A stretch of 64,000 bases of DNA. It comes from Bradyrhizobium tropiciagri. GTDB taxonomy: Bacteria > Pseudomonadota > Alphaproteobacteria > Rhizobiales > Xanthobacteraceae. The notes under the pieces were generated by a model. It worked only from the letters and a program-made list of their open reading frames with translations. It did not search any database and had not been told where the DNA came from. Shown piece by piece: positions 1 through 8,349 of the stretch; the stretch's first letter is position 1; every line of letters begins with the position of its first letter. Made by a program: the position numbers and the translations under genes. The stretch is taken from the NCBI RefSeq assembly GCF_018130545.1, contig NZ_JAFCKF010000003.1, positions 124,001 through 188,000 of the forward strand, written 5' to 3'.

Positions 1-1
1 G

Positions 2-874
2 ATCTTCGATCTGGTCGCCGGTCAGCCTGCCGCGGAGCCGGTTTTCGGCGCAGCAACGGCCTGTCTCGGCGAGGACCCGCGGACGCTGGTCAAGGCACGA
101 AGCGCCGACCAACTGTCCGCCAATCGCGTCAGCCAGATCCTGACTGTCACGTCGGCTCTCGCGATCCATGCCTGTCTCACCGACCTGCTCACGCGGGAGA
201 CCGCCGTCACCGGCTACAGCGTCGGCGAGATGGCGGCCTGGAGCATTGCGGGAATCTGGACCGCCGACGAGGCCCTGCGGCTGACCGAGATTCGCGCGCG
301 GCTGATGGACAGCGCGTCGGGACCCGATGGCCGCCTCGGCTATGTCCGCGGGCTCGACCGGACCACGCTCGACCGCCTGCTCGAAAAACACCGCTGCGAG
401 ATCGCGATCAGGAATCCGGATCTGCTGTTCGTGGTCGGCGGCGCAGAGCGGGATGTGATCGCGCTCTGCGATGAGGCCGCAACAGCGGGAGCGCGCAGCG
501 GCCTTCTTGCCGTGAAAATCGCTTCGCACACCTCGCGGCTCGCGGAGGCCTGCGGCCCGCTGCAACAGGCACTCGACGCCGGCAAGCGCTCCGCCATCTC
601 AAGCCAGCGCATCCTGCTCGCGGGCGGCGATGGCGAACGCATCTTCACGCCAAGCCAGGCAACGGCAAAGCTCGCGCATCAGATCGCCCAGCCCATCGAC
701 TGGTCGGCTACACTGACCGCGCTCTCCGAACTGGGGATCACGCGGCTGCTTGACCTCGGCCCGGGACATGCGCTCGCCGAGATGGCGCAGGCCTTCCTGC
801 CCTCGATCCGCTGCTACGCGGCCGACGGGTTTCACACCGTCGACGGCTTGCGCAGCTGGGCGACTCTCGACTAG
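2..874 (+). CDS. mdcH: Malonate decarboxylase acyltransferase subunit (MdcH-like), 3' part
   Basis: This gene is cut by the left window edge; 290 residues remain, read in frame from base 2. It is an acyltransferase of the malonyl-CoA:ACP transacylase fold. The nucleophile motif GYSVGE is present (Ser codon near 218) and a later KIASHTS segment fits the catalytic His. In malonate decarboxylase, MdcH loads malonate onto the acyl-carrier subunit MdcC. The GYSVGE(L/M)AAW form is typical of MdcH rather than FabD. The rest of the mdc operon would lie to the left, outside the window. The assignment to MdcH over another acyltransferase is from motif style only. Confidence 0.72.
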   Translation: MFDLVAGQPAAEPVFGAATACLGEDPRTLVKARSADQLSANRVSQILTVTSALAIHACLTDLLTRETAVTGYSVGEMAAWSIAGIWTADEALRLTEIRARLMDSASGPDGRLGYVRGLDRTTLDRLLEKHRCEIAIRNPDLLFVVGGAERDVIALCDEAATAGARSGLLAVKIASHTSRLAEACGPLQQALDAGKRSAISSQRILLAGGDGERIFTPSQATAKLAHQIAQPIDWSATLTALSELGITRLLDLGPGHALAEMAQAFLPSIRCYAADGFHTVDGLRSWATLD

Positions 875-882
875 CCGGCGGC

Positions 883-909
883 GGCGCACGCATCCTGCGC
901 CCGATTTTC
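883..909 (+). terminator. Possible terminator after mdcH-like gene
   Basis: A six-base inverted repeat, GGCGCA at 883-888 and TGCGCC at 896-901, is followed by a short T-rich stretch. It begins 8 bases after the stop codon of the acyltransferase gene, where the end of a malonate operon would be expected. The stem is short, so this is moderate evidence. Confidence 0.4.
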
Positions 910-918
910 TGTGTGTCC

Positions 919-999
919 TTACGGTATGGCGCCATACCAGATCACGAGCGCGAATATCACCAACAAGGCGACGGTGATGATCGCTTCGCTCGTGGGCAT
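919..999 (-). CDS. Very small single-pass membrane protein, 26 aa (candidate)
   Basis: An ATG at 999 opens a 26-codon frame ending with TAA at 919-921. After a short polar start (MPTSE) nearly the whole product is one hydrophobic helix (ITVALLVIFALVIWYG), the composition of a single membrane segment. A GGAGG lies about 14 bases upstream, somewhat far for a ribosome site. No family is recognised. It lies tail to tail with the mdcH-like gene. The long hydrophobic run in so short a frame argues weakly for a real gene; chance remains possible. Confidence 0.33.
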   Translation of the reverse strand: MPTSEAIITVALLVIFALVIWYGAIP

Positions 1000-1307
1000 G
1001 TGCTTGATGGCCGCCTCCGCACGCGGGAGCAGGATGCTGTGATGGGGCGGTGGTTCTCATCAGCACAACAGCGCTCGCTTGAAATATTTGCGGGCGGCGT
1101 TGGCTCTGGCCCCAGGAAGGAAATGCAAAATCCCGGTAGCCTTAGCTTGCACAAGGCGTGCGGTCGGAACATGCCCCAAAAGGGCTATCACCTCGAAACA
1201 AACGGGGGCTTTACATTCCGGAAGGCAAGACGTTCAGCCCCCCTCCGCGCGCGATGCGGGCCAGGGTCGCGAGATCGCCAAGCGCTATGCCGCAGGCAGC
1301 ACGATGC

Positions 1308-1457
1308 CTAGCGCCACGACCCGTCCGGCCCAAGGGGCAAGGTCGGATGGTCGCGCTTGTCCTCGTCAGGCTTCACCTTGAAACCCTGCCGAAACGCGAA
1401 CCAGATAAAGCCGACCAACCCGATCACGCAGATCGGCGCGAGAATCCAGTCAGGCAT
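1308..1457 (-). CDS. Small membrane protein, 49 aa, hypothetical
   Basis: This frame runs from ATG at 1457 to TAG at 1308-1310. The first 22 residues form one hydrophobic segment (DWILAPICVIGLVGFIWFA). A charged tail follows (KVKPDEDKRDHP) and ends in LGPDGSWR, a layout typical of small inner-membrane proteins with a cytoplasmic tail. The organised hydrophobic/charged split makes it a credible gene. It stands alone between the mdcH-like gene and the left island junction, on the opposite strand from mdcH. Function is unknown. Confidence 0.6.
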   Translation of the reverse strand: MPDWILAPICVIGLVGFIWFAFRQGFKVKPDEDKRDHPTLPLGPDGSWR

Positions 1458-1598
1458 GTCGCGATCCTCCAGCAGCCTACCAACGTAGGTCTCGATGATC
1501 CCGCGCTCAGTTCAATGCGGGATGCCCCGTCCGAATGAGGAGCCGCAGCACCATTATCCGAACGCCGTCGAGGCATTGCTGCAAGTAATTGAAAACGC

Positions 1599-1642
1599 TG
1601 GAGCGGGTGAAGGGAATCGAACCCTCGTATTCAGCTTGGAAG
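1599..1642 (-). repeat. Attachment-site copy: 3' part of tRNA-Gly (left island end)
   Basis: These 44 bases are identical to 14449-14492, which is the 3' part of the intact tRNA-Gly gene from the CCA end through the anticodon loop. Identity stops abruptly after the shared AAG at 1642, and flanking bases differ on both sides. A direct repeat of a tRNA 3' end, with an integrase remnant beside the intact copy, is the usual scar left by tyrosine-recombinase integration. This copy therefore marks the distal end of the island. Confidence 0.92.
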
Positions 1643-1874
1643 TCTTCGAATTTCGGCAATGTTTTCTAACGCCATTCCGATATTTTGCAGCCTTTCGGCA
1701 AACCGTGCCTTTCAGCCCCGCTCTGCGCCAAGCAGTGATCGGCCCGGCATGGAACGTAAAGTCCCGTAGAAGTTAAGGAAACGGCAACCAATTCGAATGC
1801 GATTTCGATATCGCCCCCGCCCGATCCGGAACTTGCTCTCCGGATGCACCTTGTCCCCCGATCGGGGGTGAGCC

Positions 1875-2108
1875 ATGAGCAAAGAGAGCGAATATCTGAG
1901 GGACAAAGCCATCCGGGCGCGGCGCCTATCTCAAACCGTTAGCGATACCCAATCGTCCAGGACGCTGACGGAAGTTGCCCAAAAGCACGAGGACGACGCC
2001 AACCAGTTGGAATTGGCCGATCGCTCCACCGATGGCGCCATCCAGAAGCCGTACCCACGCGATGGCTGGGTCTCGGTAGCGCTTTCCGAGATAGACGGCC
2101 TCAAATGA
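1875..2108 (+). CDS. Small helical hypothetical protein, 77 aa
   Basis: The ATG at 1875 follows a GGGGGTGAG ribosome site. The product starts MSKESEYLRDKAIRARRLS and continues with a strongly helical, charged sequence. It resembles the 59-residue product at 61124-61303 (Y..(K/Q)A.(R)ARRL pattern near the N-terminus), a type of small alpha-helical protein common in rhizobia. The C-terminal third (DGWVSVALSEIDG) is less helical. It lies just inside the left end of the tRNA-Gly island. Function is unknown. Confidence 0.6.
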   Translation: MSKESEYLRDKAIRARRLSQTVSDTQSSRTLTEVAQKHEDDANQLELADRSTDGAIQKPYPRDGWVSVALSEIDGLK

Positions 2109-2273
2109 TCCGTCATTCTCGGCCGCGTCTGCGATCGTCGACAACATACTGACCGCGTCGTGGAACTAATTTCCCTCAGTCGAATTACGTTTCCATCGAT
2201 AGTGTTTGGCGACGCTGTCGGATTGGAAAGACCTCGCGCCCTCCGGCACGGGGTTTTTCTATGGGAGGTTTCG

Positions 2274-2411
2274 ATGGATGGTTTTCCGCCTCACGTAGTT
2301 GGCTTCATGAAGCGCAGGCGCGAAAAGGAGAACGAGCGGAGGTCCGCCGACGAAAGGCCTGTCGGCTCTTCCAACGACCTTACCCCGGTCGACAGCCTGC
2401 CCAGCAACTAA
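2274..2411 (+). CDS. Candidate small basic protein, 45 aa
   Basis: An ATG at 2274 is preceded by GGGAGG at a good distance and opens a 45-codon frame rich in Arg, Lys and Glu (MKRRREKENERRS). No family is recognised. It lies in a sparse stretch between the small helical protein and the tRNA fragment. Support is the ribosome site and composition only. Confidence 0.3.
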   Translation: MDGFPPHVVGFMKRRREKENERRSADERPVGSSNDLTPVDSLPSN

Positions 2412-2494
2412 CGCTACGACACCAATCGCGAACAAACGCCACCAATCATCACCGAACTTGTCAATTTTTCAGCATCGTCCGGCACCCCCTTCCC

Positions 2495-2540
2495 GCTCAT
2501 GACCGTCTGGTTGCAGGTTCGAGTCCTGCCGGGCCCACCA
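2495..2540 (+). pseudogene. 3' fragment of a tRNA with CAU anticodon (second attachment scar)
   Basis: These 46 bases read as the 3' half of a tRNA: the anticodon loop CTCATGA (anticodon CAT), the 3' side of the anticodon stem, the T-arm (GCAGGTTCGAGTCCTGC), the acceptor strand and an encoded CCA at 2538-2540. The matching 5' half, which should begin near 2465, is absent. Such truncated 3' halves arise when an element integrates into a tRNA gene. The intact source tRNA (Ile2 or Met type) is not in the window. The fragment is not expected to make a functional tRNA. Confidence 0.85.
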
Positions 2541-2704
2541 TTCGGCCGTCGCGCACTTGGAGGTGTTCAACTTTTCGCTCATCTGTCACCCTCGGCCCAC
2601 TGGGGTGTGACAGCGGTTCGCAGGACTTTCGCAAAAATATTCTCGTGGCGGTTCGACTAGGAAGGGCGAGCCTGTTGACGCGATCGGTGCGGCGGCCGCC
2701 GCCG

Positions 2705-4300
2705 CTAAGCGGCGGTCTCCTTGCCCAGGATGAAGCGTGCAGCACGTTCGCCGACCATCATCGTCGGAGCATTGGTGTTGCCCGAGACGAGACGCGGCAT
2801 GATCGAGGCGTCGGCGACACGAAGCCCTTCCACGCCACGCACCCGCAAGTCTTCCGACACAACCGCCATGGGATCATCGGCCGCTCCCATCTTCGCAGTG
2901 CCCGACGGGTGGAACACGGTCTTGGATATTGAGCGAACATAGTCGCGGAGTGCGTCGGGATCCGCTTCGAGCCCCGGCTTCGGAAGAACACGTCGCTTCA
3001 CCAAACGGGCAAGCGACGGAGCCTCGGAGATGCGGATCGCAATCTGCACGCCGCGGACGAGTGTCTCGACATCGGCGTGTTCGGCAAGCGAATTGGCGAC
3101 GAACAGAGCCGCGTCAGTCGGATTCGGCGAGCGCAATCGGACGGATCCGCGCGATTGCGGCCGCAGGACGCAGGGGCCGATCGAGATACCATGGCCCGGA
3201 TGAGCCAACCGATCGGCAAAGCCATTGAATGCAGGCAGCACATGAAACTGGATGTCCGGTTCGCCCGTGCCAGCCGTATCGACAAAGCCGCCGGACTCCA
3301 CGACCGTCGACGTCAGCAAACCCGTCTTCGTCAGGAGGTATTGCATCATATGGGATGCGGCCCGCAGGCCCTTGTCTTCACCGAAGATCGAAATTGGATC
3401 TCTGGTCTCGCACTGAACCGTCGCCTCCAGGTGATCCTGATAGTTCTCGCCGACCCCGGGCAGGTCGTACACGACCTCGATACCGTGTTCGCGCAGATGG
3501 CCAGCCGGCCCGATCCCAGACAGTTGCAGGATCTTCGGTGTGGCCAAAGCACCGGCGGTCAGAATCACCTCACGCCGCGCTGCGAGCGTCGTCGCGTCTT
3601 CGAGCCGCACTCCGATGGCCTTCCTGCCATCAAACAGCACCTTGTGGACGCGGCTGCCCGTTCTGACGGTCAGATTGGCGCGACCTTCTGCCTGACGAAG
3701 GAACGCTTCCGCCGAACTGCGCCGCCGGCCGCGGCTCGTGGTGGTTTGATAAAAACCGACGCCCTCCTGACGGGCTCCGTTGAAATCCTCATTGTAGCGG
3801 ATCCCGACCTCCTGGGCTGCGCGGATGAAGGCCCAGGACAGCGGATGACCGTAGGCGCGGTCTGATACGGTGAGTTCGCCTCCGACCCCGTGATACTCGC
3901 CCGAGAGCCGCTGGTTGTTCTCGAGGTCGCGGAACACCGGAAGCACCTTGTCGTAGCTCCAGTTGCGGCAGCCGAGTTGCGCCCACGTATCGTAGTCCTG
4001 CCGCGAACCGCGGATGTAGACCATCGCGTTCACCGAACTGCCGCCACCCAGCACCTGCCCCTGCGGCACGATCGACGGGCGACCGTTCAGGCCTTTCTCC
4101 GGCTCGGATGAATAAAATAGCGCGTCGCGGCCTTTCTCCAGAACCTTGAAGAAGGTTGCCGGAATGTGGATGTACTTGTCGGTGTCACGCTGGCCGCTTT
4201 CGATGAGGAGTACGCGATTGCGGGGATCCTCCGAGAGGCGCGAAGCAAGGACGCACCCTGCAGAACCGCCGCCCGCGACGATGTAGTCGTAGTCCTGCAT
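2705..4300 (-). CDS. GMC-family FAD-dependent alcohol/choline dehydrogenase
   Basis: This 531-residue flavoprotein is of the choline dehydrogenase/alcohol oxidase type. The N-terminal FAD motif GGGSAGCVLASRLSE lies at about residues 8-22. The two GMC signatures follow (GQVLGGGSSVNAMVYIRG and TAGALATPKILQLSG), then the C-terminal active-site His (VFHPSGTAKMG) and Asn (NTNAP). The ATG at 4300 is chosen over an upstream in-frame ATG because GGAGGGAAG precedes it. It would oxidise a primary alcohol to an aldehyde. The aldehyde dehydrogenase gene ends only 35 bases upstream on the same strand, so the two probably act in sequence. The substrate is not known. Confidence 0.9.
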   Translation of the reverse strand: MQDYDYIVAGGGSAGCVLASRLSEDPRNRVLLIESGQRDTDKYIHIPATFFKVLEKGRDALFYSSEPEKGLNGRPSIVPQGQVLGGGSSVNAMVYIRGSRQDYDTWAQLGCRNWSYDKVLPVFRDLENNQRLSGEYHGVGGELTVSDRAYGHPLSWAFIRAAQEVGIRYNEDFNGARQEGVGFYQTTTSRGRRRSSAEAFLRQAEGRANLTVRTGSRVHKVLFDGRKAIGVRLEDATTLAARREVILTAGALATPKILQLSGIGPAGHLREHGIEVVYDLPGVGENYQDHLEATVQCETRDPISIFGEDKGLRAASHMMQYLLTKTGLLTSTVVESGGFVDTAGTGEPDIQFHVLPAFNGFADRLAHPGHGISIGPCVLRPQSRGSVRLRSPNPTDAALFVANSLAEHADVETLVRGVQIAIRISEAPSLARLVKRRVLPKPGLEADPDALRDYVRSISKTVFHPSGTAKMGAADDPMAVVSEDLRVRGVEGLRVADASIMPRLVSGNTNAPTMMVGERAARFILGKETAA

Positions 4301-4335
4301 CTTCCCTCCCCGGCGCGCGTTGCGCGGCGTCCGCT

Positions 4336-5742
4336 TCAACAGAAAACGGTCTGTACGGTGGTGAACTCCTTCAACCCCTCGACGCCGAACTCGACGCCAA
4401 AGCCCGACTGCTTGACACCGCCAAATGGGGCGTTGGGTTGAATGGCGCCGTGCTTGTTGATCCAGACCGAACCAGCTTCGATACGCCCTGCGACACGCTT
4501 CGCTTCCGCAAGGTCCGTACCCCAGACCGAGCCACCAAGCCCCATCGAGCTCGCATTGGCCTTGGCCACGGCTTCATCGATGTCGCTGTACCGGACAATC
4601 GGAAGCGCCGGTCCGAACTGCTCTTCGTCGACGAGGCGGCAACCATGGTCCACGTCGGCAACCAGCGTGACGGGGTAGAAATAACCAGGTCCTTCCGAGG
4701 GATTACCGCCGATCAGCACGCGACCGCCCTTGTCGCGGGCCTCATTGACGAAGGTTGAAACGATGTCGAATTGACGTCGATTCTGTACCGGACCAAGCGT
4801 CGACTTTTCCGACAATCCGTCGCCGACGACCACCTGGCTCGCGTATTTGACGAGTTCATCGCAGACCTCGTCGTAGAGGCTGTCGTGGACATAGAGCCGC
4901 TTCAGCGCCGCACAGGTCTGACCGCCGTTGATGAACGCACCCCAGAACAGGCCTTCGACGATCTTCTGCGGGTCGGCGTCAGGCAGCACAATTCCCGCGT
5001 CATTGCCGCCGAGCTCAAGGGTCAGGCGTTTGAGCGTGCCTGCCGCGTTCTGCATGATCTTGCGGCCCGTCGCCGTTGAGCCCGTAAACGTCACCTTCGC
5101 GATGCCGGGATGCGACGACATCAGGCTGCCGATCTCGTTCTCGCCGGTGATGACATTCACCACGCCAGGCGGCAACGTCTCGTTCATCAGCTCCACGAGC
5201 CGGATCGTGCTCAGCGGGGTCAATGGCGACGGCTTGATGACGACGGTGTTGCCCGCTCGGATTGCAGGGATGATGTGCCAGCATGCAATCATGACCGGCC
5301 AATTCCAGGGCGTGATGGAGCCGACCACGCCGATCGGCTTGCGATGAAGCTCTACGCGCCCTTCAGCGCCGTCTTGCAAGACCTCCACCGGAAGCGACAG
5401 ATCGCTCGTGAAGCGCGTCCAGGCAACCGCGCCACCGATCTCGAAGCGAGATCCCAGGCCGTTGAGTGGCTTGCCCTGCTCGAGTGTCAACAGGTGGGCA
5501 AGTTCCTCGGAATGCGTCTCGATCGATCTCGCGACGGCTCGACACGCGTCGGCTCGTTCGACTTCGGCGGTCTGTTTCCAGGTGGCAAACGCCTTGGTCG
5601 CGGCGGATATCGCGGAATCGAGATCCTTCGCGGTGGCAAGCGGCATTGCACCGACGACGACGCCGGTCGACGGATTGATCACGTTCAGGGAACTGGGCGT
5701 CTCTACTTTACGGCCACCGATGACCAGGCTTGAGCGCTGCAT
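4336..5742 (-). CDS. NAD(P)-dependent aldehyde dehydrogenase
   Basis: This 468-residue protein has the aldehyde dehydrogenase core: PWNWP and KPSPLTPLS in the cofactor fold, FTGSTATGR, the general-base Glu in LELGGND, and the catalytic Cys in NGGQTCAALKR. A longer frame continues upstream, but the ATG at 5742 has AGGAGA just before it and gives the normal family length. It most likely oxidises the aldehyde made by the GMC oxidoreductase encoded 35 bases downstream. The AraC gene ends about 100 bases upstream on the same strand. Subfamily (succinate-semialdehyde versus aromatic type) cannot be fixed from sequence alone. Confidence 0.92.
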   Translation of the reverse strand: MQRSSLVIGGRKVETPSSLNVINPSTGVVVGAMPLATAKDLDSAISAATKAFATWKQTAEVERADACRAVARSIETHSEELAHLLTLEQGKPLNGLGSRFEIGGAVAWTRFTSDLSLPVEVLQDGAEGRVELHRKPIGVVGSITPWNWPVMIACWHIIPAIRAGNTVVIKPSPLTPLSTIRLVELMNETLPPGVVNVITGENEIGSLMSSHPGIAKVTFTGSTATGRKIMQNAAGTLKRLTLELGGNDAGIVLPDADPQKIVEGLFWGAFINGGQTCAALKRLYVHDSLYDEVCDELVKYASQVVVGDGLSEKSTLGPVQNRRQFDIVSTFVNEARDKGGRVLIGGNPSEGPGYFYPVTLVADVDHGCRLVDEEQFGPALPIVRYSDIDEAVAKANASSMGLGGSVWGTDLAEAKRVAGRIEAGSVWINKHGAIQPNAPFGGVKQSGFGVEFGVEGLKEFTTVQTVFC

Positions 5743-5840
5743 GCGAAGGTCTCCTAAGCGCAAGTAATGCGGCCGAGGAAAGACGATCATGGACAGGCTG
5801 TCTTGGAAAAGGGCGCGACTCCGATTGGACGGAAGCGCGA

Positions 5841-6797
5841 TTATCTGCGCACCACATCCGTGGGAGAGCAGTCGAAGGCTTTCTTGAAACATCGGTTGAA
5901 GTAAGAAATATCGTTGAACCCCGATGAAAATGCGATCTCGGCGATGGTCCCGCCTTCGGCACCGCGTTGCTTCTCGATCAACCGATCCCTCGCAAGCCGC
6001 AGGCGGCGATCGCGAATGAAGCTCGTGATGGTGGTCCCGACCGTGCTGAAATCCTCTTGCAGGGTCCGCATCGACACGCCGAGACGGCCGGCCAGCCATT
6101 GCGGCGTCAGGCACTCCGCCGTGAGATGACGGTCGACGAGCGCGCGGGCGAACTCGAGCCTGCCCGAGGCACGCTCCTTCGGACATAAAGGTGCACTTGC
6201 GGTATCCGTGGCGAACGCCTGCCGCGTCGCGTGGAGCAGGAGTTGCCGCAACTCGCCCGATCGCTGGTGGTTGGCGGGCGTCTGCAGCATCTTGGCGACG
6301 AGTGCCCGCAGCATGGTCGACATCGGGTCCTCGGCGCCCAGGCGTCGAGACACTTCAAAATCGTTCGGCCGTTCCGCAAGCAGCAATTGCCGCGGCAGAT
6401 GCACCGACAAATGATTGATGAATTGGCCGTTGAAATAGAAGTTCGACGGCAGCGAGGAGTCGACCAGGATGCAGTCACCGGGCGAGATGATGCTCTGCTG
6501 CCCCTGCTGCTCAACTCCGCAGGTGCCCTGCAACTGGACCAGCAGAAAGAAATACTCGCCATAGTCGTGGCGAATGTCCTGCTCGTCCCGACGAACGACG
6601 CCGATGTCTCCGGCAACCTGGGCGATCTCCATGCCGGCCGCATTGCGTACCAGCACGCCGCCATTGACCAGGTTGCGCTTTTCCCACCCGAACGGATTGA
6701 ATCGTCCGCAGACCGAGTGGAGCTTGTGCCTCCACTCCTCAAACGGCGCTTGACTCCAGACTTGCGGAGTCCAGTTGCTAAACTCCTGGAGCTGCAA
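5841..6797 (-). CDS. AraC-family transcriptional regulator (FeaR-like layout)
   Basis: The 318-residue protein has an N-terminal cupin-like ligand-binding domain of the AraC_binding_2 type (about residues 20-190) and a C-terminal double HTH (about 215-318). The HTH contains LAGRLGVSMRTLQ and IAFSSGFNDISYFNRCFKKAF. Translation appears to start at TTG 6797, six bases after GGAGGAG; no nearby ATG fits. The layout matches FeaR, which controls aromatic-amine oxidation together with an aldehyde dehydrogenase gene, and an aldehyde dehydrogenase gene follows directly here. It probably controls the oxidation and uptake genes of this island. The effector is unknown. Confidence 0.87.
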   Translation of the reverse strand: MQLQEFSNWTPQVWSQAPFEEWRHKLHSVCGRFNPFGWEKRNLVNGGVLVRNAAGMEIAQVAGDIGVVRRDEQDIRHDYGEYFFLLVQLQGTCGVEQQGQQSIISPGDCILVDSSLPSNFYFNGQFINHLSVHLPRQLLLAERPNDFEVSRRLGAEDPMSTMLRALVAKMLQTPANHQRSGELRQLLLHATRQAFATDTASAPLCPKERASGRLEFARALVDRHLTAECLTPQWLAGRLGVSMRTLQEDFSTVGTTITSFIRDRRLRLARDRLIEKQRGAEGGTIAEIAFSSGFNDISYFNRCFKKAFDCSPTDVVRR

Positions 6798-6922
6798 GCG
6801 CTCCTCCCTTGGAAGGGCCGTCCGGCGGCCTTTTCATAACATGTTAAGCAACTCGGCCGAGCTGTCAATGGTCGGTATCGTGCAGGAAACCGCGTGCGCG
6901 ACCGCCGATCCTGGTCGCGACG

Positions 6923-7633
6923 TCACGCGAGATAAGCACTGTGCAGGATGTCCGGCTTGTCGATCAGTTCCTGTGGCGCGCCGGCAAAGCAGATCCTTCC
7001 GCGCTCCATCACATAGGCTCTGTCCGCGATCTTGAGCGCGATGTGCGTGAATTGCTCGATCAGGAGGACACCGACACCCTGCACGGCGAGGCTTTGCAGG
7101 ATCGGGACCAGACGCGCGACCACGACGGGCGCGAGGCCGAACGATAGCTCGTCCGCGAGGAGATAACGTGGTCGCGCGATGATCGCTTGCCCGAGCGCAA
7201 CCATCTGCTGCTGCCCGCCCGAGAGATTGCCTGATCTCGCCTTCAGGCGATCACGCAACTCCGGAAAGGTGGCAAGTGCCGTGTCGAGGGCTGCGTCAAG
7301 CTGAGCGCGGGCAAGATGACTGCCTGCGACCTTGAGATTGTCCTCGACGCTCAAGTCGTTCAGCACCTGGTGCCCTTCGGGCACCGCGGCGACACCGCCG
7401 GCGCGGATGACTTCCGGCCTTAGCCCGACAAGCGACCGGCCATCCATTGCAATCGAACCGCTCGTGGCGGGCAATACGCCGGCGATGGCGAGAACCAGGC
7501 TGCTCTTGCCGGCGCCGTTGGCGCCCAGCAGCGCCGTGACCTTGCCCGGCAACACGGTGAGATCAATATCGTGCAGGACGGTCTTGCCGTTCCGAGCGAT
7601 ATTGAGGCCCTGCACGTTCAACCCTGCGCTCAC
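6923..7633 (-). CDS. ABC transporter ATPase, LivF type
   Basis: The 236-residue ATPase has Walker A GANGAGKSS, the signature LSGGQQQMV, Walker B YLLADELSFGLAP and a late LLIEQF H-loop region, as in LivF of branched-chain/amide importers. The start is GTG at 7633, overlapping the stop codon of the LivG-type gene (GTGA), so the two are translationally coupled. It is the last gene of a five-gene importer operon (11518 down to 6923). It energises import together with the LivG-like ATPase. The substrate is unknown. Confidence 0.93.
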   Translation of the reverse strand: MSAGLNVQGLNIARNGKTVLHDIDLTVLPGKVTALLGANGAGKSSLVLAIAGVLPATSGSIAMDGRSLVGLRPEVIRAGGVAAVPEGHQVLNDLSVEDNLKVAGSHLARAQLDAALDTALATFPELRDRLKARSGNLSGGQQQMVALGQAIIARPRYLLADELSFGLAPVVVARLVPILQSLAVQGVGVLLIEQFTHIALKIADRAYVMERGRICFAGAPQELIDKPDILHSAYLA

Positions 7634-8349
7634 GTCGCTTGCTCCAGGACCCCGAGATACGCCGCCCTGACCCTCGGATTCGCAAGGACCTCGGCCGTCG
7701 GCCCACAGGCAATCGCGGAGCCGAAATCGAGCACCAACGTCGCTGTGCAGGTTGCCGAGATCAGATCGACGTCATGATCGACCAGCAGCACCTGCGCGCC
7801 GCAATGACCGTGAATGGCCTTGATGACATCGCGCAGATGCTCGCTCTCATGCTGTGCGAGCCCTGCCCCGGGCTCGTCCATCATGATCAATCGAGGGAGA
7901 CCTGCGGTCGCCCGCGCGATCTCGAGCATGCGGCGCTGATAGGCGTTCAGGTCGTGTCCGGGCGTATTGCGCTTGGCGAGAAGGCCAACGAAATCCAACG
8001 CTTTGTCGATCAACAGCCGCCGCGGCTGGCCGTCCGTCGACACGTTGTCGAGCACCGCGGCAACATTGTCGCCGGCAGTCAGATTCTCGACGATCTGCTC
8101 ATTCTGAAATGTTCGTCGGAGGCCGAACGCGGCGCGCTTGCGAATGGGAATATCCTTCAGGTCCCGCCCGTCCACGCGCACGCGGCCCTTCGTCGGCCGC
8201 ACGAATCCGGAAAGGACATTGATCAAGGTGGTCTTGCCGGCGCCGTTCGGCCCGACCAGACCGGTGACCGGCTCCGCCAGATTGGCGGTCAAGGCGTTCA
8301 AGCCGAGCACGCCTCCGAATTGCACCGTCACGTCGTCGATCTCGATCAT
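7630..8349 (-). CDS. ABC transporter ATPase, LivG type
   Basis: The 239-residue ATPase has Walker A GPNGAGKTT and Walker B LPRLIMMDEPGAGLA. The LivG-specific insertion is present, but the signature motif is degenerate (LNAYQRRML where LSYGQQRRL is usual). The ATG at 8349 overlaps the upstream permease stop (ATGA), and its own stop overlaps the LivF start. A much longer frame runs upstream but overlaps the permease gene and is not the true start. It pairs with the LivF-type ATPase beneath the LivH/LivM permeases. Confidence 0.92.
   Translation of the reverse strand: MIEIDDVTVQFGGVLGLNALTANLAEPVTGLVGPNGAGKTTLINVLSGFVRPTKGRVRVDGRDLKDIPIRKRAAFGLRRTFQNEQIVENLTAGDNVAAVLDNVSTDGQPRRLLIDKALDFVGLLAKRNTPGHDLNAYQRRMLEIARATAGLPRLIMMDEPGAGLAQHESEHLRDVIKAIHGHCGAQVLLVDHDVDLISATCTATLVLDFGSAIACGPTAEVLANPRVRAAYLGVLEQAT

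Noticed and set aside
2497-2745. Minus-strand reading with the ending PAGLEPATRRS, which looks like a small protein
   Set aside because: It is the antisense reading of the 3' tRNA fragment at 2495-2540, a familiar false product of tRNA genes.
5762-6186. Extension of the aldehyde dehydrogenase frame far upstream of 5742
   Set aside because: The extra part overlaps the AraC gene on the same strand in another frame and has no domain. The ATG at 5742 has a strong ribosome site and gives the normal length.
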